DNA from: Nitrospira sp. | Lineage (GTDB): Bacteria; Nitrospirota; Nitrospiria; Nitrospirales; Nitrospiraceae | Length of the DNA: 64,000 bases | Assembly: GCA_016873495.1 (NCBI GenBank) | Contig: VGXC01000009.1 | Location: 1-64,000 of the forward strand | Direction: 5' to 3' | Made by a program: the position numbers and the translations under genes | The notes under the pieces: model-generated | The model's input: the letters and a program-made list of their open reading frames with translations, nothing else | Told to the model about the DNA's origin: nothing | The model's database searches: none | Shown: piece by piece, positions 42,825 to 51,712 of the stretch | How the letters are laid out: each line of letters starts with the position of its first letter | Position numbering within the stretch: position 1 is the stretch's first letter

Positions 42825-44579
42825 TTACCGCCCCAATCTTAATGGCATCATCATTGCCTCTGTATTCGTCTTCGGTTTCGGGGCCACATCGCGCATCACA
42901 TGCCGCAACGATCGGTAGTCTCTATGGATTTGACGGGACTTGAACGGCCACGTCACAAGCTCCCACAAGTGAATGAAGAACACCCGCGTGGGGGCACGGC
43001 GATATTGAGACCATAGGGTCCTGGTCCAAATAGCCAATCCTCGGATCGGATACAACGCCTGTAGCAGCAACGGGTGGTGGGCTACGGTTTGACGATTGAA
43101 GTAGCCGCCCTTTTCGTAGTCGGCTTCCAACTCGCGAACTGTTCCGTTAGGAGGTTGCGAGGCACGGCGGTGTACGGCATGATGCCAGTGCACCGTCGTC
43201 TCAAATAGTAATCTTGTTCTCCAACTTTGCACTGCGAGATACGGATACTCTGTAAAATTGATGAATTTTGTATCATCGCCCGCGTCAATGTCGGAGATTT
43301 CGAGCAAATACGCTTCCTCTTCCTGCAAACTAATCCCGATCATGCCTTTGGCTCTCGCATATTCATAAACGGGAGTGCCCGGCAATGCCTGAATATAATT
43401 GACGCTCAAGTACTTGGCCGGCGGCTCGGGCAAAAACTCCGTGATTCGTTTGACCATCTCTATGGTCTCTTCCAGCGTTCGTCGATTCTCCCCGGGCATG
43501 CCTAGGACCAGTTGATAGATGGTCGAGAGTCCCGTTTCGTGCATCCATCGCGCGGCATTGTCATTGTCTTCGAGGTCGAGCTTCTTCTCCATGACCTCGA
43601 GGATATCGGGACTGCCGGTTTCAAATCCGAAGTACAGGGACACGCACCCGGCGTCTTTCATGCGCCGGAGCAAATCCCGATCCACACTGCATACTCGGAC
43701 CCCTCCGACATGCCACAGTATATCGAGTGGCTTGATGAGGCGGATCAATTCCTCCGTGGCCTTTCGGTCCGATCCAAAGTTTTCATCTCCGAACTGGATG
43801 AAGCCGACGTTATAGCGGTTTTTGAGATAGTTGATCCGTTCGACGACTTTGCCCGGTGGAACTTGACGAAACCCCTTGTCCCACCGATGACAGAATGTGC
43901 AGCGAGCCACGCAGCCTTTCGCCGAGACGACCGTCGCCATCTTCTGGCCTTTGCGATGCGGCTCGTGGCTTCGCGGGTCGGCCGCGAAACTTTCGCGTGC
44001 AAACGGATCGGCAATAAAATTACGAATGTTGGAATGGGTCTCCAGGATGGAGAAATCCGGATCGAGCAATTCATGGGCGGGGATTGCGGCCTCATAGCCG
44101 GTGAAGATCATCTCCCCCTTCGGATCAAGATAGGTGATGCCCTTGATCTTCTCCAACTGAGAAAAGTCATCATGCCCCACATGCTCTCGATAGTAACGGG
44201 CCAGATTAACGATGATTCGTTCGCCCTCTCCGATGACACAGACATCGATGTGGCACAGCCGATGCAAAATCTCCGCGCTCGCCGCCAGATTGCCTCCAAG
44301 AACAAGTTTCGTCGAGGGGAGGACCGCTCTGACTGCCTGGCAAAACTTCTTCACATACCCGTATGCCGTGGACACGACCGCGCTGATGCCGATCACATCA
44401 GGAGCTTCGGCCTGCAATCGGTCCAGGACTTGAGCGAACGATGGCCGTAACCCGTCGATATCCAGAAAGACCGGATCGTATCCCGCCTCCCTCAATGCTT
44501 GAAGTACCGCCAGTGAGCCAAACGGAGGGTAGTCGGTCGGCGTCGGACGAATTGGTGTCGTGCAGATGACGATTTTCAT
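42825..44579 (-). CDS. B12-binding-type radical SAM protein (second)
   Basis: 584 aa. N-terminal Rossmann-like region (about 1-150: PPFGSLAVLQALREAGYDPVFLDIDG, VLGGNLAAS, VCVIGEGE), no DxHxxG ligand motif. The radical SAM core has Cys223, Cys227, Cys230 (KGCVARCTFC), then FIQFGDENFGSD and SLYFGFETGSPDILEVMEKK. The C-terminal region (~500-584) is basic. Substrate unknown. The ATG at 44579 overlaps the NeuA stop (ATGA), so it is co-translated with the CMP-nonulosonate genes, suggesting that a sugar of that module is modified. Confidence 0.85.
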   Translation of the reverse strand: MKIVICTTPIRPTPTDYPPFGSLAVLQALREAGYDPVFLDIDGLRPSFAQVLDRLQAEAPDVIGISAVVSTAYGYVKKFCQAVRAVLPSTKLVLGGNLAASAEILHRLCHIDVCVIGEGERIIVNLARYYREHVGHDDFSQLEKIKGITYLDPKGEMIFTGYEAAIPAHELLDPDFSILETHSNIRNFIADPFARESFAADPRSHEPHRKGQKMATVVSAKGCVARCTFCHRWDKGFRQVPPGKVVERINYLKNRYNVGFIQFGDENFGSDRKATEELIRLIKPLDILWHVGGVRVCSVDRDLLRRMKDAGCVSLYFGFETGSPDILEVMEKKLDLEDNDNAARWMHETGLSTIYQLVLGMPGENRRTLEETIEMVKRITEFLPEPPAKYLSVNYIQALPGTPVYEYARAKGMIGISLQEEEAYLLEISDIDAGDDTKFINFTEYPYLAVQSWRTRLLFETTVHWHHAVHRRASQPPNGTVRELEADYEKGGYFNRQTVAHHPLLLQALYPIRGLAIWTRTLWSQYRRAPTRVFFIHLWELVTWPFKSRQIHRDYRSLRHVMRDVAPKPKTNTEAMMMPLRLGR

Positions 44580-45196
44580 GGCGAGTGCCGTTTCATCAGC
44601 ACCTGTTCGGCCAGCCAGAAGTCGAACTCGTCGTCGATCTCGACGTTCTGTTCGCGGTCGAGTTCCATCCGTTCAATGTGTGTCCCGTAGCGATCACCTT
44701 GGCGCAGCAACTCCGCCTTCACCACGTAGATATTGCCGTCGTCGTAGAAGAAGCCGGGAATGTCCTGACGGCGCAACTCGTTCCTCCCGTACTCGGTGAA
44801 CTTGCAGACGAAGCCCGTGGCCAGCGAATCGGCCCGAGTCTCGAGAAAACGGGCGATGCACCGGTCGATCAAATCAGCATCCCGAATCGGCGAGGTGGCT
44901 TGCAGGAGCACGACGACATCGGCCGGAATGTGCGTGAGGACTTGCTGCAAGACGCTGAGGGTCGTGGCTTCATCCGTCGCCAGGTCCTTGGGGCGATCGA
45001 GCACCTCGGCGCCGTAGCGGCGCGCCATGGCCGCAATTTCGGCATCTTCCGTCGAGACGACGAACCGATCCAGCAATTTTGACGACTTGGCGGATTCGAT
45101 CGTCCAGGCGATCAGCGGCTTGCCGTGCATCTCCCGCAAGTTTTTCCTTGGAATCCCCTTGCTGCCGCCCCGCGCCGGAGTGATGCCGAGGATCAT
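44576..45196 (-). CDS. CMP-nonulosonate cytidylyltransferase NeuA/PtmB type
   Basis: 206 aa. The N-terminus ITPARGGSKGIPRKNLREM (5-23) is the CTP-binding signature of acylneuraminate cytidylyltransferases. VVSTEDAEIAAMARRYGAEV and VVLLQATSPIRDADLIDRC follow. No C-terminal SGNH or phosphatase domain is attached. It activates a 9-carbon 3-deoxy acid as CMP-sugar, presumably the product of NeuB-2 or NeuB-1. ATG at 45196, seven bases after the deacetylase stop. Partner of the NeuB-2/PseG-like/LmbE module. Confidence 0.9.
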   Translation of the reverse strand: MILGITPARGGSKGIPRKNLREMHGKPLIAWTIESAKSSKLLDRFVVSTEDAEIAAMARRYGAEVLDRPKDLATDEATTLSVLQQVLTHIPADVVVLLQATSPIRDADLIDRCIARFLETRADSLATGFVCKFTEYGRNELRRQDIPGFFYDDGNIYVVKAELLRQGDRYGTHIERMELDREQNVEIDDEFDFWLAEQVLMKRHSP

Positions 45197-45202
45197 GGCC
45201 GG

Positions 45203-45868
45203 TCATGCCCACTGATCGCGAATGACGGCAAAGGCCTCGGCGGCGGAGAATCCGATTTCCATGCCGCGCTTCCAGGCCGTCACTTCGAGGCCCTTCGCGG
45301 ACCGCGGATGCGGGAAGGCGCGCAACTCGCGGCTGTAGGCTTGCAGCGCCTCGATCTTCTTGGCCAGGAACCCGTCGATATTGACATAATGATTCGGCTG
45401 GAAGGCATACTCCGGAAAGGGCGGCGCCTGATCGGTGGAGGACGGCACTTCGTAACTCAGCAGCCTCGGGACCTTGTGCGACGCGATCACGCGACAGGCG
45501 ACCATCGATGCCTGAAAGACCGCGCGATGGTCCTGATTGGAATCGCCTCGGTGATGGGTATAGACCAGGTCAGGTTTCAGCGAGAGCACGCAGGCTTCGA
45601 GCGGGACGATGATGTCGAGGAGGCGCTCGTCCAGCAATTCGTCGCGCAGATCGAGAAACCGCAGATCCTGATAACCCAAAATCTCCGCCGCGCGGCGCGC
45701 CGCCGACTTTTCTTCTTCCACCACCCGCGGATCGAACTGGTGATTGTAGGCCCGCTTGCAGACGATGCAGGCCGTCACCTGATCGCCCGCCGCCACGTGC
45801 TTGGCGATGGTCCCGCCGACCCCCAGCACTTCGTCATCCATATGTGCGGAGATGACCAGAACCTTCAT
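45203..45868 (-). CDS. LmbE/PIG-L family deacetylase
   Basis: 221 aa. ISAHMDDEVLGVGG (6-19, AHxDDE zinc motif) and HHRGDSNQDHRAV near residue 108 supply the zinc and base residues of the PIG-L fold. The family removes N-acetyl groups from GlcNAc-type sugars and related mycothiol-like compounds. In the nonulosonate module it would unmask an amino group for other acyl or amidino groups. ATG at 45868 overlaps the PseG-like stop (ATGA). Confidence 0.85.
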   Translation of the reverse strand: MKVLVISAHMDDEVLGVGGTIAKHVAAGDQVTACIVCKRAYNHQFDPRVVEEEKSAARRAAEILGYQDLRFLDLRDELLDERLLDIIVPLEACVLSLKPDLVYTHHRGDSNQDHRAVFQASMVACRVIASHKVPRLLSYEVPSSTDQAPPFPEYAFQPNHYVNIDGFLAKKIEALQAYSRELRAFPHPRSAKGLEVTAWKRGMEIGFSAAEAFAVIRDQWA

Positions 45869-46860
45869 ACTCGTGCCACCCCGAGACGAGCCCATCGTTC
45901 TTTAATCAGCGCCGCCACCCTGCTGGATCCACACCCATCGACCAGCGCGCGGCCGCGCAACGACAGGGCCTCGCGCCTCGCCGGATCGGCAGCCAGCGCG
46001 TCGACCGCCTGGGCGATCTGAGGCTCGTGTACGTCCCCGCCGAATCCTAGATTCACCGCTGCGCCGGCCTGTGCCAGGCGATGAGCCGTACCGACTTCAA
46101 ATCGCTCGCCGCACACGACGACGGCCGGTGTCCCCGCACAGGCGAGTTCGAACAGGGTCAACCCGCCGGCGGTGATCGCCAGATCGGCTCGAACCATCAA
46201 TGCCCCCATGTTCGGGGCATTGCGGACGATCGTCAGAGGAACCGGGCAACCGGCAGCGGCTTCGCGCAGATTCTCGTCGTGGCGAAAGGCCGGGCCGAGC
46301 ACGACGGTGACATGCGGCCGGGCGCGAAGATGGGTGAGGCTCCTGACAATCTTCGGCGTAAAGCCGTAGGTGTCGCTGCCGCCTTGCGTCACCAGCAATG
46401 CCTCGACTCGCGGATTCACCGGGCGCGGCAAGCGGTGCAGCGCCTGAAACTCCTCGCGCAATGCGATGTACTCTGGGTCCATGACGGCCCCGGCGACGGG
46501 ATACAGGACGTTGATGGCGAGATCGGCGCATGACGCCCCGTCGCCGTCGTCGTCCATCGTTACCAGCAGCCCACAGCAATCCCTGATCCGCCGCAGGTAC
46601 GACGGATCGTTCCGCAGTTTGTTGACGACGATCACATCGGGACGAAACGCGCGAAGCGCGGCCACCTCGGCATCAAGATCGGGCACAAGAGCGGATCGAT
46701 AGCCGCGGCCGGCAATGACCGCACAGGCTTCGTCGCCGCCGGACAACAAGAATCGCGTCTCGTCGCCACAGCGAGCGAACTCGTCCGCCAAGGCCACGGC
46801 GCCCCAGACGTCGCCCATCCCCTGCTGATGGTTCCCTTCCGTCCGAAAGGCGATGCGCAT
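45865..46860 (-). CDS. PseG-like UDP-sugar hydrolase with altered active site
   Basis: 331 aa GT-B fold. MRIAFRTEGN, then GMGDVWGAVALADEF (14-28) stands where PseG and SpsG have GxGHxxRxxALA. Asp17 sits in the place of the PseG catalytic His17. Later motifs agree with the family: LVTQGGSDTYGFTPKI, VVLGPAFRHDENLREAA, VRADLAITAGGLTLFELACAGTPAVVV. PseG hydrolyses UDP-2,4-diacetamido-2,4,6-trideoxy-altrose to release the sugar for the NeuB-type synthase. Here the substrate or chemistry may differ. The ATG at 46860 forms TGATG with the NeuB-2 stop. A TTG at 46863 is rejected. Confidence 0.8.
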   Translation of the reverse strand: MRIAFRTEGNHQQGMGDVWGAVALADEFARCGDETRFLLSGGDEACAVIAGRGYRSALVPDLDAEVAALRAFRPDVIVVNKLRNDPSYLRRIRDCCGLLVTMDDDGDGASCADLAINVLYPVAGAVMDPEYIALREEFQALHRLPRPVNPRVEALLVTQGGSDTYGFTPKIVRSLTHLRARPHVTVVLGPAFRHDENLREAAAGCPVPLTIVRNAPNMGALMVRADLAITAGGLTLFELACAGTPAVVVCGERFEVGTAHRLAQAGAAVNLGFGGDVHEPQIAQAVDALAADPARREALSLRGRALVDGCGSSRVAALIKERWARLGVARV

Positions 46861-47897
46861 CAATCGACCATATCCCAGGTAATGACTTCGTCTTCCGCAA
46901 TATCGCGTTTCGCCCGACGACCCGCAAGAAGCTCGACGAGCTTCGGGGGCACGCCGGTGCCGGGACGCTTGACGATGAGATCGTCCGGCCTCAACCGTTC
47001 ACCCGCGCGCAAGGCCCGCCGGGCAATCGCGCTCTTGCGCGTCTCCTGGCGCATATCGCGCTCCGAGGGGACTGGACGTTTCACTCCGTCGCCCAACGCG
47101 GCTTCGAGTTCGCGTATCTCCCTGACCAGCGCCGCCAATTCTGCCGGGTCGGCGGAGAAGGGCGCATCGGGAACCGGCAAGCGCTTATCCAGCGTGAAAT
47201 GCTTTTCGATGACGCAGGCGCCGAGGGCCACCGCGCCCAGCGACGCGCTGGACGACAGCGTATGATCGGAAAAGCCGACCGGAATGCCGAACGCCCGTCG
47301 ATAACTCTCGATGACGCGGAGATTGACCGCGCCGAGGTCTCGCACGGGGTAATTCGACACGCACTGCAAGACGACGAGTTGCTCGTTCCCCGTCGCCTGC
47401 AAGCAGGCGACGGCCTCCGCCACCTCCGCCATCGTGCCCATGCCGGTCGAAAAGATAACGGGTTTTTTGCGCTCCCCCACGTAGGCGAGAAAGGGCAGGT
47501 TCGTCAGATCGTCGGACCCGATCTTGTGGAGGGGGACGTTCAATCGTTCGAGCAGGTCGACGTCGTCATAATAGCTGGGCGTGGAGAAGGCCGAAATCCC
47601 GCGTGTCCGCGCATGCTCGAAGAGGAGCCGATGCGCTTCCTCGGAGATTTCGTATTGCCGAAACTCGTCGAATTGATTCGTGGCGCCGGCTTCGGCAGGA
47701 AAGTTCGTCCGGCGCGACGTGACGGTGGCGGCTTTGAACGTCTGGAACTTGACGGCGTCAGCACCGGACTCGACGGCGGCATCGATCGAGGCCTTGCCTT
47801 CTTCGAGGGTGCGGAAGTTATAGCCGATTTCCGCGATCACGAAAACCGGCTGCCCCCCGCCGATCAATCGATCGCCGACGCGAATCGGCTTGCCCAT
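46860..47897 (-). CDS. Nonulosonate synthase NeuB family (copy 2)
   Basis: 345 aa. NeuB barrel (VFVIAEIGYNFRTLEEGKASI near 18-38, KFQTFKAATV, HKIGSDDLTNLPFL, IFSTGMGTMAEV, VSNYPVRDLGAVN, IEKHFTLDK) is followed by a C-terminal SAF domain (KRPGTGVPPKLVELLAGRRAK). Condenses PEP with a six-carbon amino sugar. The motif KIGSDDLTN differs from KIGSGEMTD in copy 1, so the two probably have different sugars. ATG at 47897, eight bases after the WbqC stop. Its product would be activated by the NeuA two genes downstream. Confidence 0.9.
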   Translation of the reverse strand: MGKPIRVGDRLIGGGQPVFVIAEIGYNFRTLEEGKASIDAAVESGADAVKFQTFKAATVTSRRTNFPAEAGATNQFDEFRQYEISEEAHRLLFEHARTRGISAFSTPSYYDDVDLLERLNVPLHKIGSDDLTNLPFLAYVGERKKPVIFSTGMGTMAEVAEAVACLQATGNEQLVVLQCVSNYPVRDLGAVNLRVIESYRRAFGIPVGFSDHTLSSSASLGAVALGACVIEKHFTLDKRLPVPDAPFSADPAELAALVREIRELEAALGDGVKRPVPSERDMRQETRKSAIARRALRAGERLRPDDLIVKRPGTGVPPKLVELLAGRRAKRDIAEDEVITWDMVD

Positions 47898-47904
47898 CCC
47901 ACGG

Positions 47905-48624
47905 TCACTCAAAGACCTGCTCCATGGTGGGGACGCCGATCCCGCGGAGGATATCCCCGCCGACCGGCCCATGATTGAACAGCACATCGACGGCGGCCAT
48001 ACAGGGCAGGAACGGCTCGTGGAGTTGCCGATAGATGGGGTGATGAAATTCCTGGTAACGCACGCCGATGCCGGATCGGGAAAAGGCCGCCTCGTCCAAG
48101 TACGTGCGCCCGGAGATTCCGGACAGGTAGGTCTGCGCCCCGACCGCCTGGCAGAGATTCAGCAACAACTCGCTCCGTTGCCCCGAGACGTGCAGGTCCG
48201 AGGCGCGAAGGATGCGAATCGAGATGTCGAAGGCTTCCAACAGGTAGCCGATGATCCGCTCGTTCAGCTCGCTGAGGCGCGACCATGAAGTCCGGCACAC
48301 GTCTTCAAAAAACCCGGCGTGCGTGTCCCAAAAGGGCGCTTTGCGATACAGGGTTTCCAGACTGTGCCAGTACTTGCCGGCCCAGCGAGGACTGCCGATA
48401 TTGTTGATCTCGACGGTGCGGATCGGTTGCTCGGCGCGGCCCTTCGTGAGAACCGGAACGGTGACCCACACGGCTCCTTGCGGTCCGCGCAAGCGATTGC
48501 GGTTCTGAAAATAATTCTTCCGAAACTGCACCTGATCGAGCAAGACCAAGACGTCTGCTTGAGCGGCCTTGTGCAGGAAACCCAACCACGGCAGATGTTC
48601 CGGCTGATGGATGGTCACGATCAC
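47905..48624 (-). CDS. WbqC family protein
   Basis: 239 aa. IVTIHQPEHLPWLGFLHKAAQADVLVLLDQVQFRKNYFQNRNRL (the family opening) and the later HSLETLYRKAPFWD, FFEDVC identify the WbqC family (PF08889). WbqC proteins are found in O-antigen and pseudaminic/legionaminic loci and are proposed to act in the amino-sugar step. Structure and mechanism are not settled, so I give no reaction. The GTG at 48624 is preferred; another GTG lies two codons further in, and the ATG at 48672 would overlap the upstream gene by 17 bases. Confidence 0.83.
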   Translation of the reverse strand: MIVTIHQPEHLPWLGFLHKAAQADVLVLLDQVQFRKNYFQNRNRLRGPQGAVWVTVPVLTKGRAEQPIRTVEINNIGSPRWAGKYWHSLETLYRKAPFWDTHAGFFEDVCRTSWSRLSELNERIIGYLLEAFDISIRILRASDLHVSGQRSELLLNLCQAVGAQTYLSGISGRTYLDEAAFSRSGIGVRYQEFHHPIYRQLHEPFLPCMAAVDVLFNHGPVGGDILRGIGVPTMEQVFE

Positions 48625-48655
48625 GGAAGAACCGGCTCGGGCTCCCGAAGGGCGC

Positions 48656-49714
48656 TCAACGGCCCACGACATCTGGACGGTTGATCAGCTTGTCCACGGG
48701 TATGTAGGCGTCGCCCATGCGTTCGATGACCCGCTGGGTCTTGCGCGGCAAATAGCAGTGTTTACACGGCTCCAAGGACGCGACCCCTTGATGGCGCCGA
48801 TGAACGGCCCGGGCTTCCTCCATTTTGGGCCCATGCCACACCTCGTAGAGCGATTCATGGTTGGCATCGCCCAGCGGATGCAGGCCCATTTCGTCGTTGG
48901 AGCAGAGCAGGATCTTGCCGTCCGAGCCGATGACCAGCCGTTGATACAGGACGGGGCAGGTGAAGTTCTCCCAATACTCGATATTCTCGTCTTTGCGCAG
49001 ATAGTCGACCAATGGATTGGACGCGATATGGTCCACATACGGCTCGAACAGCTCGTAAAATTCTCGCGCGCATTCTTTGATAGAGGGCCACACGGGTTGA
49101 ATCTTGATGACGGGTTTGACGGAGCCGGCGTCATCTTTGATCCGTTTGTACGTTTTGATCTTCTCGACCGCCTCTTCGAATTTCGCCGGCGCGCGAATCT
49201 CTTCATAGGTCTTGCCCATGCCGTCGAACGAGATCGTGATCCAGTCCAGCCCCACCGCCATCAGTTCGCGAAACATCGCCGGGTTCAACCGCAAGCCGTT
49301 GGTCAGGGTCGAGACTTCTTTGATCCCGGCGCGCTTGGCATAGGCGACCATCTCGACGATGTGCTTGTTGAGGAAGGGTTCGCCGCGCAGACTCAGACGG
49401 ATCGAATAACATCCGTACCGCGCGCATTCGTCCACGATCTTTTTGAAGAGGTCGAAGGACATGAGTTTTTTCGTGACGCTCCGGTCGAACTCCTCGGTGA
49501 TCGTGTAGCACATGGGGCAGGTCATGTCGCAGGCGGCGGAGAGTTCCACGTCCACATGGTCGGGGAACCGGCTGGTGTGGCGAAGCTGGGGATAGACGTA
49601 CCATTTGAAGCGGTTCGCCAGATAGGCCAGTCTGTGCCCGTGGCCGCGGTGCCAATTGAACTGGAACCGCTTCCAACGGGAGAGGTGAATTTGATCCTTG
49701 TTGATCTGCACCAC
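48656..49714 (-). CDS. Radical SAM/SPASM protein (second)
   Basis: 352 aa. Cys62, Cys66, Cys69 (CDMTCPMC) bind the radical SAM cluster. IRLSLRGEPFLNKHIVEM and STLTNGLRLN are core motifs. The C-terminal SPASM region has further Cys (FTCPVLYQR, KILLCSND, PCKHCYLPRK). Similar in plan to the protein at 25194-26249. The gene sits between an NDP-sugar epimerase and the WbqC/NeuB-2 group. The start is a GTG at 49714 eight bases after the epimerase stop, without a clear ribosome binding site. Confidence 0.82.
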   Translation of the reverse strand: MVQINKDQIHLSRWKRFQFNWHRGHGHRLAYLANRFKWYVYPQLRHTSRFPDHVDVELSAACDMTCPMCYTITEEFDRSVTKKLMSFDLFKKIVDECARYGCYSIRLSLRGEPFLNKHIVEMVAYAKRAGIKEVSTLTNGLRLNPAMFRELMAVGLDWITISFDGMGKTYEEIRAPAKFEEAVEKIKTYKRIKDDAGSVKPVIKIQPVWPSIKECAREFYELFEPYVDHIASNPLVDYLRKDENIEYWENFTCPVLYQRLVIGSDGKILLCSNDEMGLHPLGDANHESLYEVWHGPKMEEARAVHRRHQGVASLEPCKHCYLPRKTQRVIERMGDAYIPVDKLINRPDVVGR

Positions 49715-49721
49715 GGGAGGC

Positions 49722-50669
49722 CTATTTCAGACTCTGATCCACGCGGGCCCACTCCGCGTCGGCCGTCGCGACCTTGGCCTTGTACCATTCGACATAGCGC
49801 CGCACGCCTTCTTCGAACGAGACCTTCGGCTCCCAGCCCAGCTCGTTTTTCGCCAACTGGCTGGCCACTTCCTTGCCGCCGAAATCGCCGGGCCGCGCCG
49901 GAACATATTCGATCTTCACGTTGCCGATGACCTTTTGGACGGTTTCGGCGATCTGCTTGATCGTTACCTTCTCCGTGCCGTCCAAGTTATAAATCTTGTT
50001 CTGCGCGACCGTTTTCAACGCCAGGACGTTGCCTTCGGCCAAATCCTCGACGTACACGAATTTTCTGAATTGCGATCCGTCTCCGGCGATGGTGAGCGGC
50101 TCCCCCCTGAGCGCCTTCTGGACGAAGATCGGGACGACCGCGCCGTCGCGCGCGCGCGGGCCGTAGGGAATGCCGTACCGAAGAATCGTCACCGGCACGT
50201 TGTACAGCTTGCTATAGGATTGGCAGTAATACTCGGACGCGATCTTGGTCGCGGTATAGAGGTGCGCGGGCGGATGCAGCGGGGTTTGTTCGTCCACATA
50301 CTGCTCGGTCACCTCGCTATAAACCCAGGTGGTGCTCCCGTAGATGACCCGCTTCACCGCGCCCCGGGACCGCCGGACCGCTTCCAGGACATTGATGGTT
50401 CCCCGCACGTTGATGGCTTCGGACGCATGGGGGTCTTCGAACACGTCTTTGACGTCCGCCACGGCGCCGAGATGGAAGACGTCGGTGATCCCGCTGAACG
50501 CCATGCGGAGCGCCTCGAGATCGAGCAGACTGCCCTGATAGTATTCGATGTCCTTGCGATACGTCGGCATGACCATATCGTACACGCGCACCTCGATGCC
50601 CTTGGCCCTGAGGATATCGACCACATGTGAGCCGATGAAACCCGAACCGCCCGTGACCAACACTTTCAT
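49722..50669 (-). CDS. NAD-dependent NDP-sugar epimerase/dehydratase
   Basis: 315 aa extended SDR. LVTGGSGFIGSHVVDIL (4-20), HLGAVADVKDVFEDP, STTWVYSE and YTATK (catalytic YxxxK, near 143-147) are present. FVYVEDLAEG and GRRYVEWY-like C-terminal motifs follow. The Thr at the second residue of YTATK and GATVADVK-type loop resemble UDP-glucose 4-epimerase and related 4,6-modifying SDRs. NDP-sugar not determinable. ATG at 50669 with AAAGGACAGA upstream. Confidence 0.85.
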   Translation of the reverse strand: MKVLVTGGSGFIGSHVVDILRAKGIEVRVYDMVMPTYRKDIEYYQGSLLDLEALRMAFSGITDVFHLGAVADVKDVFEDPHASEAINVRGTINVLEAVRRSRGAVKRVIYGSTTWVYSEVTEQYVDEQTPLHPPAHLYTATKIASEYYCQSYSKLYNVPVTILRYGIPYGPRARDGAVVPIFVQKALRGEPLTIAGDGSQFRKFVYVEDLAEGNVLALKTVAQNKIYNLDGTEKVTIKQIAETVQKVIGNVKIEYVPARPGDFGGKEVASQLAKNELGWEPKVSFEEGVRRYVEWYKAKVATADAEWARVDQSLK

Positions 50670-50690
50670 GGTTGCTTCTGTCCTTTCTGC

Positions 50691-51677
50691 CTATCGACCG
50701 CCTTCAGGGTTGTAGTACAGCGGCACGCACCAATGGTGTTGCGAGATCCATTCGGCATGCGGGAATGTCCCCGGCCGCTTCATGATGGCATGACACAATT
50801 TGTCGTACACCTTTCCGGTCGACTTCTCGATCGGCTCGAAGACGATGTACTTGTACAGGCCCGACACCATGCCGTCGGGCATCCGCAACCGCTTGGGATG
50901 CTTGGGATTCAGATGCTTCTCGGCGATTTCGTTTTTCCACGCCGTGATCGTCTCCAACCGCTCGGCTTGGACGAGGCCCAGCGCCGCCGTAAATTCCGAC
51001 ATCCGGTAGTTCAAGCCGTCCACCTCGTGCTCGAATTTTCCATAGTTGCGGTATTTCTTGGCAAAGGCGATCAGATCGGGCCGCTGCGAGACCAGCATCC
51101 CGCCTTCGCCGGTCGAGACGGACTTCGTCGCGTAAAAAGAATACGCCCCCGCGTCGCCGAACGTGCCGGGCTTGCGCCCGTTCCACGATGCGCCATGCGC
51201 ATGCGCACAGTCTTCGAGCAACACGATGCCCTTCGCACGGCAGAATTCGGCGATCTTGAGCGTATCGAACGCGATGTGCCCCCCGATATGCACCAGCCAG
51301 ACCGCCGCCAGGTCATGCTGGGCCGCCGCCGACACGACGGCGTCATAGCTCAGACACAAATCTTCGCGATTGCAATCGCCGAAGATCACTTCCCCGCCAG
51401 CCTTCACGACGGACAGCGGCGTGGCCATGAACGTGTTGGTCGGGCACAGCACCTTACGACCGCGAATGTGGAAATACTCGAGGCAGGCCATGGCCGCGCC
51501 GGCCCAGCTCGACATGGCGACGCCGGGGGTCCCATTCCAGGCTTCCCACCTTTCCTCGAACTGCTGCGTGAATTTCCCTTCCGCCCACTTCTGGCTCGCA
51601 AAGATCTCATCCCAATATGCGTGGACCCGTTTTGTGTCCGAGGGATCGAAGCCGATTCGAAAGCTGCTAAAGTCCAT
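50691..51677 (-). CDS. DegT/DnrJ/EryC1 sugar aminotransferase
   Basis: 328 aa. MSSWAGAAMACLEYF (about 53-67, analogous to SSGTAAL), IVLLEDCAHAHGASW (Asp for the PLP nitrogen) and YSFYATKSVSTGEGGML (Schiff-base Lys in ATK) define the sugar-aminotransferase family. It aminates a keto group of an NDP-sugar, probably provided by an epimerase or dehydratase in this locus. The ATG at 51677 is preceded by GGGAGGACA, strong and well placed. The longer frame to 52085 is inside the upstream gene. Confidence 0.87.
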   Translation of the reverse strand: MDFSSFRIGFDPSDTKRVHAYWDEIFASQKWAEGKFTQQFEERWEAWNGTPGVAMSSWAGAAMACLEYFHIRGRKVLCPTNTFMATPLSVVKAGGEVIFGDCNREDLCLSYDAVVSAAAQHDLAAVWLVHIGGHIAFDTLKIAEFCRAKGIVLLEDCAHAHGASWNGRKPGTFGDAGAYSFYATKSVSTGEGGMLVSQRPDLIAFAKKYRNYGKFEHEVDGLNYRMSEFTAALGLVQAERLETITAWKNEIAEKHLNPKHPKRLRMPDGMVSGLYKYIVFEPIEKSTGKVYDKLCHAIMKRPGTFPHAEWISQHHWCVPLYYNPEGGR

Positions 51678-51712
51678 TGTCCTCCCTTCCGTTCTCGCCC
51701 CCGTCACACCGC

